Below, piece after piece: positions 38,233 to 46,382 of a stretch of 64,000 nucleotides of DNA. Each line of letters starts with the position of its first letter. The stretch's first letter is position 1. The notes under the pieces are model-generated. The model saw only the letters and a list, made by a program, of their open reading frames with translations, was not told the origin of the DNA and searched no databases. Position numbers and translations under genes: made by a program. The stretch comes from Enterococcus_D sp050529585 (GTDB lineage: Bacteria; Bacillota; Bacilli; Lactobacillales; Enterococcaceae): positions 434,001 to 498,000 of the forward strand of contig NZ_CP172882.1 of the NCBI RefSeq assembly GCF_050529585.1. Direction: 5' to 3'.

Positions 38233-38254
38233 CTTTTGAAGAAAGCGTTTTAAT
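38233..38254 (+). promoter_or_regulatory. cre/LacI-operator-like site
   Basis: The core GAAAGCGTTTTAA matches 12 of 14 cre positions and repeats the motif seen before 34442. It sits at the expected transcription start of the 38272 operon. Confidence 0.5.
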
Positions 38255-38271
38255 TGGTGGGGTGATTCATT

Positions 38272-38664
38272 TTGAAAATGTATAAAATGTTATTTTTATC
38301 TGTAACAGTGATTATACTGAGTGGATGCAACAAACAGAATGAAGCTACACAAGTGACAGAATTTTCTCAAGAAGCATCTATAAAATTGAAAACAGCGGCA
38401 TCGACATATACAGACCGTGCGTATCAAGACGGGGAAGTTCCTTTAAATGATTTTATTCAAATGACCGGGAAAATTACTGATACGGATAGTCAAAGTGAAC
38501 AAATCATGAAAGGCGATCGCTTTGTTCTGCAAACAGATTCGGCGAAATACCAAGTGTTTAATCAACAAGAAACAACGCTTTATCTTGAGGATGAAGTCAC
38601 TGTTTATGGGGAGTATTATGGCTTCATCAAAGGAACGTTGATAGAAAGGATTACCAAACAATGA
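38272..38664 (+). CDS. Small lipoprotein with OB-fold-like domain
   Basis: 130 aa. Signal peptide KMLFLSVTVIILSGC ends in the lipobox, giving a lipidated Cys near residue 19. The mature part, especially MTGKITDTDSQ to YGEYYGFIKGTLIE (about 65-127), has the five-strand pattern of tRNA_anti-like OB folds found in small surface lipoproteins. Function is unknown. The TTG at 38272 has GGTGGGGTG 7 bases before it; the ATG at 38278 is farther away. Its stop overlaps the start of the DUF2264 gene, so it is cotranscribed with the polysaccharide genes. Confidence 0.65.
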   Translation: MKMYKMLFLSVTVIILSGCNKQNEATQVTEFSQEASIKLKTAASTYTDRAYQDGEVPLNDFIQMTGKITDTDSQSEQIMKGDRFVLQTDSAKYQVFNQQETTLYLEDEVTVYGEYYGFIKGTLIERITKQ

Positions 38665-40499
38665 TCAATAAAAGAATTAAGAGTAACCCATTTGAACAAT
38701 ATGAAGAAGTAGCTGAAGGTTTCAATGATATGTTGACTGTCTTGCATCCTTATTTTAAAGCCGAAACGGCAGGAGGATTAGACCTAGGTACTCATGGTAG
38801 CGTATATGACAAAAAAATTCGCGATACAGAGGCCTTTTTAAGACCACTTTGGGGACTAGGTCCATTTCTAACACAAAATGATAGTCCATTTTTAGCAGAA
38901 TATATGCAGGGAATCGTAGCTGGTACTGACCCCAATCATCCAAATTATTGGGGGGTGGTTCAAGATTTTGATCAACGAATCGTAGAAATGGCTTCTTTAA
39001 GTACGTTGTTCTTATTAAACAAAGAGAAGACTTGGCTGAAGCTAAGCCCAGAGCAGCAAAAGAATGTACATGCGTGGCTGATCCAAGCAAATGACCATGA
39101 GATACCTGCGAACAATTGGCATTTCTTTCGGATATTAGTCAATTCTGCAATGAAGAAATGTGACATGTCCTACTCTCAAGAACAGATCGATGAAGATTTT
39201 GCACTGATTGAAACTTTTTATTTGGGGGATGGCTGGTATTGCGATGGTGTGCAGACACAGATAGATTATTATGTCTCCTTTGCCATTCACTACTATAGTC
39301 TGCTTTATTACAAACTAGTGCCAGAAGATGAAGCTCGGGGACAGCGTTTTAAGGAACGTGCGGTTCAGTTTGCTAAAACCTTCCAATATTGGTTTTCTGC
39401 TACAGGCGCAGCGGTACCTTTCGGTAGAAGCTTATCTTATCGCTTCGCGCAAGTCTCTTTTTTCAGCGCTTTAGTATTTGCTGATGTGGAAGCGTTACCG
39501 TGGGGAGAAATAAAAGGAATCATTAGTCGCCATCTGCATCATTGGATGCAACAAGATATTTTTACGCCAGAGGGTTTGCTATCTGTGGGGTACTATTATC
39601 AAAATTTGGTATTTGCTGAAGGATACAATGCACCAGGTTCTCCTTACTGGGCATTCAAAACTTTTTTGTTATTGGCAGTACCCAAAGAACATCCATATTG
39701 GCAAGCAAAAACACAACCGTTACAAGTGAGTGAAAATAAACATCCGCACCCAATCAGTAGAAATTACTATCAATATAGTTCAGAATTGGCGCATGCACTC
39801 ATGTTTCCTGCAGGCCAATTCATTCATAATCAGAGTCATGCAAGTAGCAAGTATAGTAAGTTTGTCTCTTCTTCAATTTTTGGCAACAGTGTTCCAAAAA
39901 GCAATTATTGGTATTACGAAGGCAATTTTGATAACTGCTTAGCATTGTCAGAAGATGATCATTATTTCCGCACCAAAGAATTGGATCACTCTTATCATAT
40001 AAAGTCTGATCGCATTATCCATGAATGGTTTCCATGGACAGATGTCCATATCAGAAGCACGATCATTCCTTTGGAAGGATGCCATGTGAGAATTCATGAA
40101 GTGCATGCTGCACGTTCTTTATATTTGTATGAGGGAGGTTTCTCCACGCCGCAAGAAGATAGTGAAATGGTGCAAAAAAATGGCATGGCTTCCGTTGAAA
40201 ATGCAATAGGCTATTCGAAAATAGAATCTATCATTGGTTTTGACGAAAGTGGCGTAGTGAGGACAGAACCAAATACAAATCTGTTCTTTCCAGCGACATT
40301 ACTTCCCCATCTGAAAGTAAAAAAAGCTAGTGGAAATTATTTGTTGGTATCAGTAGTTACTGGTTTGCTTCCTGATGAGAGCGTACAACCGGTGGACATA
40401 AAACAAAGCAATGGGCAATTGACGATCAAACAGGCTGAAGAGCAAATCGTCGTTGCTTTGGCAGGAGGAAAAGATGAATATGAGCAAGGCAACAAGTGA
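38661..40499 (+). CDS. DUF2264 family protein
   Basis: 612 aa. Matches the DUF2264 family of alpha/alpha-toroid-like proteins often found beside polysaccharide lyases and unsaturated uronyl hydrolases. Typical stretches are RDTEAFLRPLWGLGPFL near residue 50, NNWHFFRILVN and YVSFAIHYYSLLYYKL. The family's activity is not established with certainty; a uronyl hydrolase or lyase role is plausible given the neighbours. The ATG overlaps the stop of the lipoprotein gene (ATGA), and the GH88 gene starts within its last codons. No signal peptide. Confidence 0.78.
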   Translation: MINKRIKSNPFEQYEEVAEGFNDMLTVLHPYFKAETAGGLDLGTHGSVYDKKIRDTEAFLRPLWGLGPFLTQNDSPFLAEYMQGIVAGTDPNHPNYWGVVQDFDQRIVEMASLSTLFLLNKEKTWLKLSPEQQKNVHAWLIQANDHEIPANNWHFFRILVNSAMKKCDMSYSQEQIDEDFALIETFYLGDGWYCDGVQTQIDYYVSFAIHYYSLLYYKLVPEDEARGQRFKERAVQFAKTFQYWFSATGAAVPFGRSLSYRFAQVSFFSALVFADVEALPWGEIKGIISRHLHHWMQQDIFTPEGLLSVGYYYQNLVFAEGYNAPGSPYWAFKTFLLLAVPKEHPYWQAKTQPLQVSENKHPHPISRNYYQYSSELAHALMFPAGQFIHNQSHASSKYSKFVSSSIFGNSVPKSNYWYYEGNFDNCLALSEDDHYFRTKELDHSYHIKSDRIIHEWFPWTDVHIRSTIIPLEGCHVRIHEVHAARSLYLYEGGFSTPQEDSEMVQKNGMASVENAIGYSKIESIIGFDESGVVRTEPNTNLFFPATLLPHLKVKKASGNYLLVSVVTGLLPDESVQPVDIKQSNGQLTIKQAEEQIVVALAGGKDEYEQGNK

Positions 40500-41634
40500 A
40501 AAAATTACGAAAGAGTGGTTACAAGAAGAGATTGCATTTGCATTAGACAAGGTAAAAAGCAATTTAGATACATTTACGGATTTGGTTCCGCCAGCTGCAA
40601 GTATTGATCAAGTCTATCAACCTGAAGAAAATACAGATTGGACAGCTAGCTTTTGGAACGGGATGTTGTTTTTAAGCAAAGAGCTAAGTCAGACGGATGC
40701 TTTCGATCATGTTATCTATCATCAGATACAGTCCTTTCAACATCGATTAGATCATCGGATAGCACTAGAAACACACGATATTGGCTTTCTTTATATTTTG
40801 TCAGCATTAGCTGATTACCAGATAAATGGTCGTGAATCATCAAAAAAGATGGCATTAGAAGCTGCTGACCTGTTGATGGAAAGATATTCACCAAAAGCAA
40901 AAATCATTCAAGCTTGGGGCGATTTGAATGATCCAGAACAAAGTGGGCGAATGATTATAGACTGCTTAATGAATTTGCCGCTGCTTTATTTTGCTTCTCA
41001 AGAAACGGGAGATCCTAAGTACAGAGAAGCTGCTTACGCTCATGCAAAACAAACACAAACATATATTGTAAGAGACAATGCAACAACATTTCATACCTAC
41101 TATTTTGATACAGAAACTGGGGAACCGCTATACGGAAAAACACAACAAGGATTTTCCGATGAGTCATGCTGGGCACGCGGTCAAGCGTGGGGAATCTATG
41201 GATTTACCCTCAGTTACCTTTACACTGGAGATTACAGCTTTTTAGAAACTGCAAAACAAGTAGCAGATTATTTCATTTCAAATTTGCCAGAAGATAAAGT
41301 GTGTTATTGGGATCTTATTTTTAACGATGGAAGTAATGAAGAAAGAGATAGTTCATCGGCAGCAATCGCCGCGTGCGGCTTATTGGAATTAGCAAAACAC
41401 TTGCCGCTGTCTGATGAAAAAACCCGACTATATCAAACCGTTGCAGTTGAAATGATGGAAGCATTGGCAGAAAATTATACAACTAAAAATACGCCACGAT
41501 CTAACGGGCTCTTATTGCATGGTGTTTATGACAAAAACACAAATAAAGGGGTGGATGAATGCATGATCTGGGGAGATTATTTCTACCTGGAGGCTCTGAC
41601 GCGTCTAACACAATCTTGGTATATGTATTGGTGA
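40474..41634 (+). CDS. GH88 unsaturated glucuronyl hydrolase
   Basis: 386 aa. GH88 (alpha/alpha)6-barrel with the motifs WTASFWNGMLFLS, RLDHRIALETHDIGFLY, the IIDCLMNLPLLY segment (the Asp is a likely catalytic residue), and DESCWARGQAWGIYGF. It hydrates and removes unsaturated uronic acid from the ends of oligosaccharides left by lyases. The ATG at 40474 follows GGAGG; it overlaps the DUF2264 gene. No signal peptide. Whether the substrate is hyaluronan, chondroitin, heparin-like or another uronic polysaccharide cannot be decided. The enzymes needed to process the resulting keto-sugar are not in this window. Confidence 0.9.
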   Translation: MNMSKATSEKITKEWLQEEIAFALDKVKSNLDTFTDLVPPAASIDQVYQPEENTDWTASFWNGMLFLSKELSQTDAFDHVIYHQIQSFQHRLDHRIALETHDIGFLYILSALADYQINGRESSKKMALEAADLLMERYSPKAKIIQAWGDLNDPEQSGRMIIDCLMNLPLLYFASQETGDPKYREAAYAHAKQTQTYIVRDNATTFHTYYFDTETGEPLYGKTQQGFSDESCWARGQAWGIYGFTLSYLYTGDYSFLETAKQVADYFISNLPEDKVCYWDLIFNDGSNEERDSSSAAIAACGLLELAKHLPLSDEKTRLYQTVAVEMMEALAENYTTKNTPRSNGLLLHGVYDKNTNKGVDECMIWGDYFYLEALTRLTQSWYMYW

Positions 41635-41682
41635 TTCAAAGGGATATCCCTAAAAAATAAATTATATATTGGAGGAATTAAA

Positions 41683-42954
41683 ATGAAATTGTGGAAAAAA
41701 GGTTTTATGGCAGTCGCAATGTTCGGTGCCGTTGCAGCTTTAGCAGCTTGTGGTGGAGATTCATCCTCAGAGAGCGATTCATCAGCAGATGGCGACATTA
41801 AGCTGACAGTCACTACTTGGAATTACGATACGACACCTGAGTTTGAAAAACTGTTCCGTGCTTTTGAAGAGGCGAATCCTGGCATTACTGTTGAGCCAGT
41901 TGATATTGCTTCTGATGATTACGATACAAAACTTACGACTATGCTTTCATCCGGAGATACCACAGATATTTTAACCATGAAAAATTTGTTGTCATACTCT
42001 AACTATGCATTACGAGATCAATTGGTTGATTTAACTGACCATATCTCATCGATTGATACTGATCCGGCACAAGCAAGTTACGAAATGTATGATGTGGATG
42101 GTAAAACATATGCACAACCATATCGGACTGATTTTTGGGTTCTATATTATAACAAAAAAATGTTTGATGATGCCGGCGTAGATTATCCATCAAATATCAC
42201 TTGGGATGAATACGAAGAGTTAGCAAGCAAATTATCAAATCCTGATGAACAAGTATACGGTGCATACCAACATACATGGCGTTCAACGACCCAAGCCATT
42301 GCTGCTGCACAAAACGACGCAAATCTTATTGATCCGTCATATGATTACCTAGAAAGTTATTATGATCGCGCACTAAGAATGCAAGACGATCAATCACAAA
42401 TGGATTTTGGTACTGCAAAATCAACGAAGGTAACTTATCAATCTCAATTTGAAAATAGCAAAACAGCAATGATGTATATGGGGACTTGGTACATGGGCGC
42501 TTTAATGACAAATATTGATGATGGCAAAACAAATGTTGAATGGGGAATTGCTGAAATGCCGCAAAACGAAAAAGGCGATGTGACAACATTTGGTTCTCCT
42601 ACTGCGTATGCCATCAATAAAAATTCTAAAAATCAAGAAGCTGCGCAAAAATTCCTAGACTTTTGTTCTGGAGAAGAAGGCGCGAAGGTGTTGGCAGAAG
42701 TCGGGGTAGTCCCTTCATATAAAACAGATGCAATCGATGAATTGTACTTCTCACGTGAAGGGATGCCTGCTGATGAAGTGTCAAAAAAAGCATTTAATCC
42801 TGAAACAGTCGCAATTGAATTTCCAGTTGATAAAAATGGTCCAGCAATTGATAAAGTATTACAGGAAGAACATGATTTGATCATGGTGGGTGACGAAACA
42901 CCTAAAGAAGGTATTGCAAATATGGAAAAACGCGTAAAATCTGAAATCGAATAA
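41683..42954 (+). CDS. Carbohydrate ABC transporter binding lipoprotein
   Basis: 423 aa. Signal peptide with the lipobox LAACGGD (Cys near 23) and a Ser-rich linker. The rest is a family-1 sugar-binding protein (LTVTTWNYDTTPEF, the TWDEYEELASKL and MMYMGTWYMGALM segments). It should bind the oligosaccharide for the two permeases after it. TTGGAGGAATT precedes the ATG. An inverted repeat follows the gene, typical of binding proteins made in excess over their permeases. No ATPase gene accompanies it. Confidence 0.93.
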   Translation: MKLWKKGFMAVAMFGAVAALAACGGDSSSESDSSADGDIKLTVTTWNYDTTPEFEKLFRAFEEANPGITVEPVDIASDDYDTKLTTMLSSGDTTDILTMKNLLSYSNYALRDQLVDLTDHISSIDTDPAQASYEMYDVDGKTYAQPYRTDFWVLYYNKKMFDDAGVDYPSNITWDEYEELASKLSNPDEQVYGAYQHTWRSTTQAIAAAQNDANLIDPSYDYLESYYDRALRMQDDQSQMDFGTAKSTKVTYQSQFENSKTAMMYMGTWYMGALMTNIDDGKTNVEWGIAEMPQNEKGDVTTFGSPTAYAINKNSKNQEAAQKFLDFCSGEEGAKVLAEVGVVPSYKTDAIDELYFSREGMPADEVSKKAFNPETVAIEFPVDKNGPAIDKVLQEEHDLIMVGDETPKEGIANMEKRVKSEIE

Positions 42955-42962
42955 CTTTTTCT

Positions 42963-42995
42963 AGAGAAGAGATTGTGGCATAGATCTCTTCTCTG
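42963..42995 (+). repeat. Intercistronic hairpin after the binding-protein gene
   Basis: AGAGAAGAGAT pairs with ATCTCTTCTCT across an 11-base loop, without a T-run. It probably stabilises the binding-protein mRNA or attenuates transcription into the permeases. Confidence 0.55.
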
Positions 42996-43042
42996 GTAGA
43001 AATGGAAGGGGGCACCTGCTGATTATACAGTAGGGAACAAAT

Positions 43043-43945
43043 ATGGAAATTACCTCAAAATCAAAAACAGCAAATCGTTTACGACGTAAAAATACATGGA
43101 CCGCTTGGTCATTTATTGCACCAAACTTTATCGGTTTCTTTTTGTTTACATTGATCCCAGTTGTTTTTTCTTTGATTTTAGCCTTTATGGAATGGGATTC
43201 ATTTAGTACACCGGAATTTGTTGGTTTCAAGAACTTTACAAAAATGGTAGGTGATGATACTTTTTGGATTTCTTTGAAGAATACTTTCTTGTATACGATA
43301 GGCGTTGTACCGTTGACTTTGATTTGTTCACTTGGTTTGGCAATTCTATTGAATAAAAAAATCCGCGGGATCAAATTTTTCAGAACTGCATTTTTCTTTC
43401 CTTATGTCACTTCGTTGGTTGCAATCGCGGTTGTATGGAATATGTTGTTTCATCCGACAATGGGGCCAATCAATCAGTTTCTGAAAGTATTTATAGAAAA
43501 TCCACCAGGATGGACTTCTAGTTCGGATTGGGCACTAACAGCAATCGTTATCGTTAGTGTTTGGCGTGGAATGGGCTACTATATGATTTTATATTTGGCT
43601 GGTTTGCAAAGTGTCCCTAAGGAACTATATGAAGCAGCTTCAATGGATGGGGCAAATAAATGGAAGCAATTTCTGAATGTTACTTTGCCATCGTTACGGC
43701 CGACAACATTTTTTGTATCGATCATGTTAGTCATCAATTGTTTTAAAATATTTGATTTGGTTCAGGTGATGACCGCTGGTGGACCGGGACGTGCAACGAA
43801 TGTTCTTGTTTATAATATATATAATGAAGCATTTGTTAAGTTTAATTTTGGTTATGCATCTGCGATAGCGATGATTTTATTTATCATTGTTTTGGGCATC
43901 ACGGTGATTCAGTTTAAATGGAATCAACGACAAGAAAGAGTGTAA
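43043..43945 (+). CDS. Carbohydrate ABC transporter permease, MalF-type
   Basis: 300 aa, six membrane helices, with the EAA motif YEAASMDGANKWKQFLNVTLP near residues 194-214. N-terminal AWSFIAPNFIGFFLFTLIPV is typical of the first permease of CUT1 importers. It pairs with the 43958 product. TAGGGA precedes the ATG. It is transcribed with the binding protein and lies 97 bases after it, beyond the intercistronic hairpin. Confidence 0.92.
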   Translation: MEITSKSKTANRLRRKNTWTAWSFIAPNFIGFFLFTLIPVVFSLILAFMEWDSFSTPEFVGFKNFTKMVGDDTFWISLKNTFLYTIGVVPLTLICSLGLAILLNKKIRGIKFFRTAFFFPYVTSLVAIAVVWNMLFHPTMGPINQFLKVFIENPPGWTSSSDWALTAIVIVSVWRGMGYYMILYLAGLQSVPKELYEAASMDGANKWKQFLNVTLPSLRPTTFFVSIMLVINCFKIFDLVQVMTAGGPGRATNVLVYNIYNEAFVKFNFGYASAIAMILFIIVLGITVIQFKWNQRQERV

Positions 43946-43957
43946 GGAGGGACTATA

Positions 43958-44830
43958 ATGGAAAATGCACTTACTAAGGATGAAACAAAAATCAAAAAGA
44001 AGACCAAAGAAAAAGTGACACTTGGCAGCATAGTATTGATCATCGTATTAACAGTTTTAGCATTAGTGACATTGGTCCCTTTTATATGGATGCTTTCAGC
44101 GTCATTCAAAACAAATAATGATGTGTTCAGTGTACCAATTCAATGGATTCCAAAAACATGGCACCCAGAAAACTATCAAGTGATTTGGGATAGGATTCCA
44201 TTGTTGACATTCTTTAAAAACACTGCTTTCTTAAGTATTGTTATCACATTAATCCAATTGTTTACCTCAAGTTTTGCCGCATATGGATTTTCAAAAATGA
44301 ATTTTAAAGGTCGAGATTTACTTTTCCTAACATATATAGGAACGATTGCTATTCCTTGGCAATCCTATATGATTCCTCAGTTTATTATGATGCGACAATT
44401 TGGTTTAACAGATACGTTATGGTCACTTGTACTGTTACAAGCATTTAGTGCTTTCGGTGTTTTTCTATTAAAACAGTATTATAGCAGTATACCTGATTCA
44501 CTATGTGAGAGTGCGCGTATTGATGGTTTGAGTGAGTGGGGAATCTATCGGAAAATCATTTTACCACTTACCAAACCAGCCTTGGCGAGTCTAACGATCA
44601 TTACATTCGTCAATACTTGGAATGATTATATGGGCCCGTTCATTTATTTGTCTTCTACTGAAAATAAAACGATTCAGTTAGGGTTGAAAATGTTTGTTGG
44701 ATTATATGATGCTGAATATGCATTGATCATGGCAGCATCTGTAGTGTCGATTTTACCGGTTGGCATTGTCTTTTTGGCTATGCAAAAATATTTCGTAGAA
44801 GGTATTGCCACTTCTGGTATGAAGAACTGA
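43958..44830 (+). CDS. Carbohydrate ABC transporter permease, MalG-type
   Basis: 290 aa, six membrane helices. The EAA-like loop CESARIDGLSEWGIYRKIILPL (about 187-208) and the end QKYFVEGIATSGMKN are typical of the second permease of CUT1 importers. TAAGGAGGGA precedes the ATG, 12 bases after the other permease. The pair would work with a shared ATPase such as MsmK, which is not present here. Confidence 0.92.
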   Translation: MENALTKDETKIKKKTKEKVTLGSIVLIIVLTVLALVTLVPFIWMLSASFKTNNDVFSVPIQWIPKTWHPENYQVIWDRIPLLTFFKNTAFLSIVITLIQLFTSSFAAYGFSKMNFKGRDLLFLTYIGTIAIPWQSYMIPQFIMMRQFGLTDTLWSLVLLQAFSAFGVFLLKQYYSSIPDSLCESARIDGLSEWGIYRKIILPLTKPALASLTIITFVNTWNDYMGPFIYLSSTENKTIQLGLKMFVGLYDAEYALIMAASVVSILPVGIVFLAMQKYFVEGIATSGMKN

Positions 44831-44841
44831 GGTGAGAGGAT

Positions 44842-45522
44842 ATGTTTACCAAACCAACATTTGACAATAATATTTATATGAAAATTTTTCAAATACTTTA
44901 CACAGCACTCCTAGCAAATCTGTGCTTTTGGCTTGCTGTCTTTCCATTTTCTGCCGCCGCGCTATTGTTAGACATCAATCTAGGAAACATTTTTTGGTTT
45001 GCTGCGACAAGTTTATGGTTAGGTGCAGGAATGATCAGTTTGATTGCTTTGATTGATCAATGGATCAGGGAAAAAGAAATTGCACCAGTCAAGGCTTTCT
45101 TTTGTGCCATGAAATCATTTGGTTTAAAAGGTTTTCTTTATTGGTTGATTGGTTGGGGCGGTATAGTGATTGCTATTGTGGATATGCGAGCGTTCAGCTA
45201 TGTGACACATGGGCAATGGACGTATCCTTTCTTTCTGGTTCTAGGTGTGTGTTCAATTGGGGTAAGCATCAACAGCTGGTATTTTCAAGTAAGGAATCCT
45301 CAAGCAAAAATGAAAGATGTTTTGATGATGTCGTTTTATTATCTGATTAGAAAATGGTATCTTAGCATCATCAATTTAAGTTTATTTGTTTTCATATTAC
45401 TTTTGATTTTTATCAAACCACAGATTGGACTCTTACTCTCTCCAGTTGTATTAACGAGTTTGATTTATCTGAATCTATACCAAATAGGCCGTCAAAAAAA
45501 TAAGCAATCAAGAAGCTTTTAG
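44842..45522 (+). CDS. DUF624 (YesL-like) membrane protein
   Basis: 226 aa with about five membrane helices; ANLCFWLAVFPFSAAALLL near residue 25 and the following WFAATSLWLGAGMI region fit DUF624, as for the protein encoded at 5241-5870. It is the last gene of the transporter cluster, 11 bases after the second permease. GAGGTGAGAGG precedes the ATG. The function is unknown, but its repeated occurrence beside sugar transporters suggests a link to their assembly or regulation. Confidence 0.75.
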   Translation: MFTKPTFDNNIYMKIFQILYTALLANLCFWLAVFPFSAAALLLDINLGNIFWFAATSLWLGAGMISLIALIDQWIREKEIAPVKAFFCAMKSFGLKGFLYWLIGWGGIVIAIVDMRAFSYVTHGQWTYPFFLVLGVCSIGVSINSWYFQVRNPQAKMKDVLMMSFYYLIRKWYLSIINLSLFVFILLLIFIKPQIGLLLSPVVLTSLIYLNLYQIGRQKNKQSRSF

Positions 45523-45621
45523 TTTTAAATCATAGAAGTCCATCTTTTATTTTTCATCAAAAAAAAGAAATTCTTCCGCAATTTGTGTGTAGCATGGGTC
45601 TTTTGTTCAAAAAATAAGAGT

Positions 45622-45635
45622 TGAAAGCGTATCCT
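45622..45635 (+). promoter_or_regulatory. cre-like site upstream of GNAT gene
   Basis: TGAAAGCGTATCCT agrees with the CcpA consensus at 13 of 14 positions. It lies 59 bases before the acetyltransferase start; function is untested. Confidence 0.35.
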
Positions 45636-45694
45636 TCATCAAGTAAACTATGAGGTAACTAGCCATCCTTCTAGGTGGCTTTAGGAGGGATAAA

Positions 45695-46234
45695 ATGAAA
45701 GAAATCATCTTAAGACCAATCACAAAAGGCAATATCGCTGAGCTTTGGGCTGTCAGTTACGGACCGCTAGCTGACTTAGAATGGATGAATTGGGATGGCC
45801 CATACTTTCAAGAGCCTATTTTGACATGGGAAGAGTTTCGAACCGGTTTTGGCAAAAGCTGTATAGACAATCCTTTGCGGAATGCCATTTATGCAGATAA
45901 TCGTCTGATTGGTATCGTGAGTGCCTATTGGGAAGATAATGATCTGCACCAGTGGCTGGAATTTGGGATTGCGATCTATGACCCTCAGCTTTGGAATCAA
46001 GGTGTGGGCACTCAAGCAATCAAACAATGGGTCAGCTATTTATTTGCCCTTGAGCCCAACATTCAACGGATTGGGTACACCACTTGGTCAGGGAATCATC
46101 GGATGATGAAACTAGGGGAGAAGCTAGGTATGACCAAAGAAGCGCAGATTAGGAAAGTCCGTTATTGGCAAGACCATTACTATGATTCCGTGAAATATGG
46201 CGTGTTGCGAGAAGAGTGGCAACAAAAAAGATGA
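45695..46234 (+). CDS. GNAT family N-acetyltransferase
   Basis: 179 aa. The acetyl-CoA-binding region NQGVGTQAIKQWVSYLF (about 108-124) carries the GNAT Q/RxxGxG/A motif; N- and C-terminal parts resemble RimJ/RimL-type enzymes. Probable transfer of an acetyl group to a protein or small molecule, substrate unknown. TTAGGAGGGA precedes the ATG. Single gene with its own terminator. Confidence 0.85.
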   Translation: MKEIILRPITKGNIAELWAVSYGPLADLEWMNWDGPYFQEPILTWEEFRTGFGKSCIDNPLRNAIYADNRLIGIVSAYWEDNDLHQWLEFGIAIYDPQLWNQGVGTQAIKQWVSYLFALEPNIQRIGYTTWSGNHRMMKLGEKLGMTKEAQIRKVRYWQDHYYDSVKYGVLREEWQQKR

Positions 46235-46258
46235 TTCGATATCGGATCATCTTTTTTT
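46224..46258 (+). terminator. Terminator after GNAT gene
   Basis: GATGATTCGATATCGGATCATC hairpin with A-run before and seven T after, overlapping the end of the gene. Confidence 0.85.
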
Positions 46259-46382
46259 ATGGATATTTTAGCAATTGTTTACTTTTTGTTTATTTCTTTT
46301 TGTTAGTATATGGGATGCATATACTATTTTTTTTTGATTTGACTACAAAAAGAAATTGAGGCAAATGAAAAGAGGAAAATAA

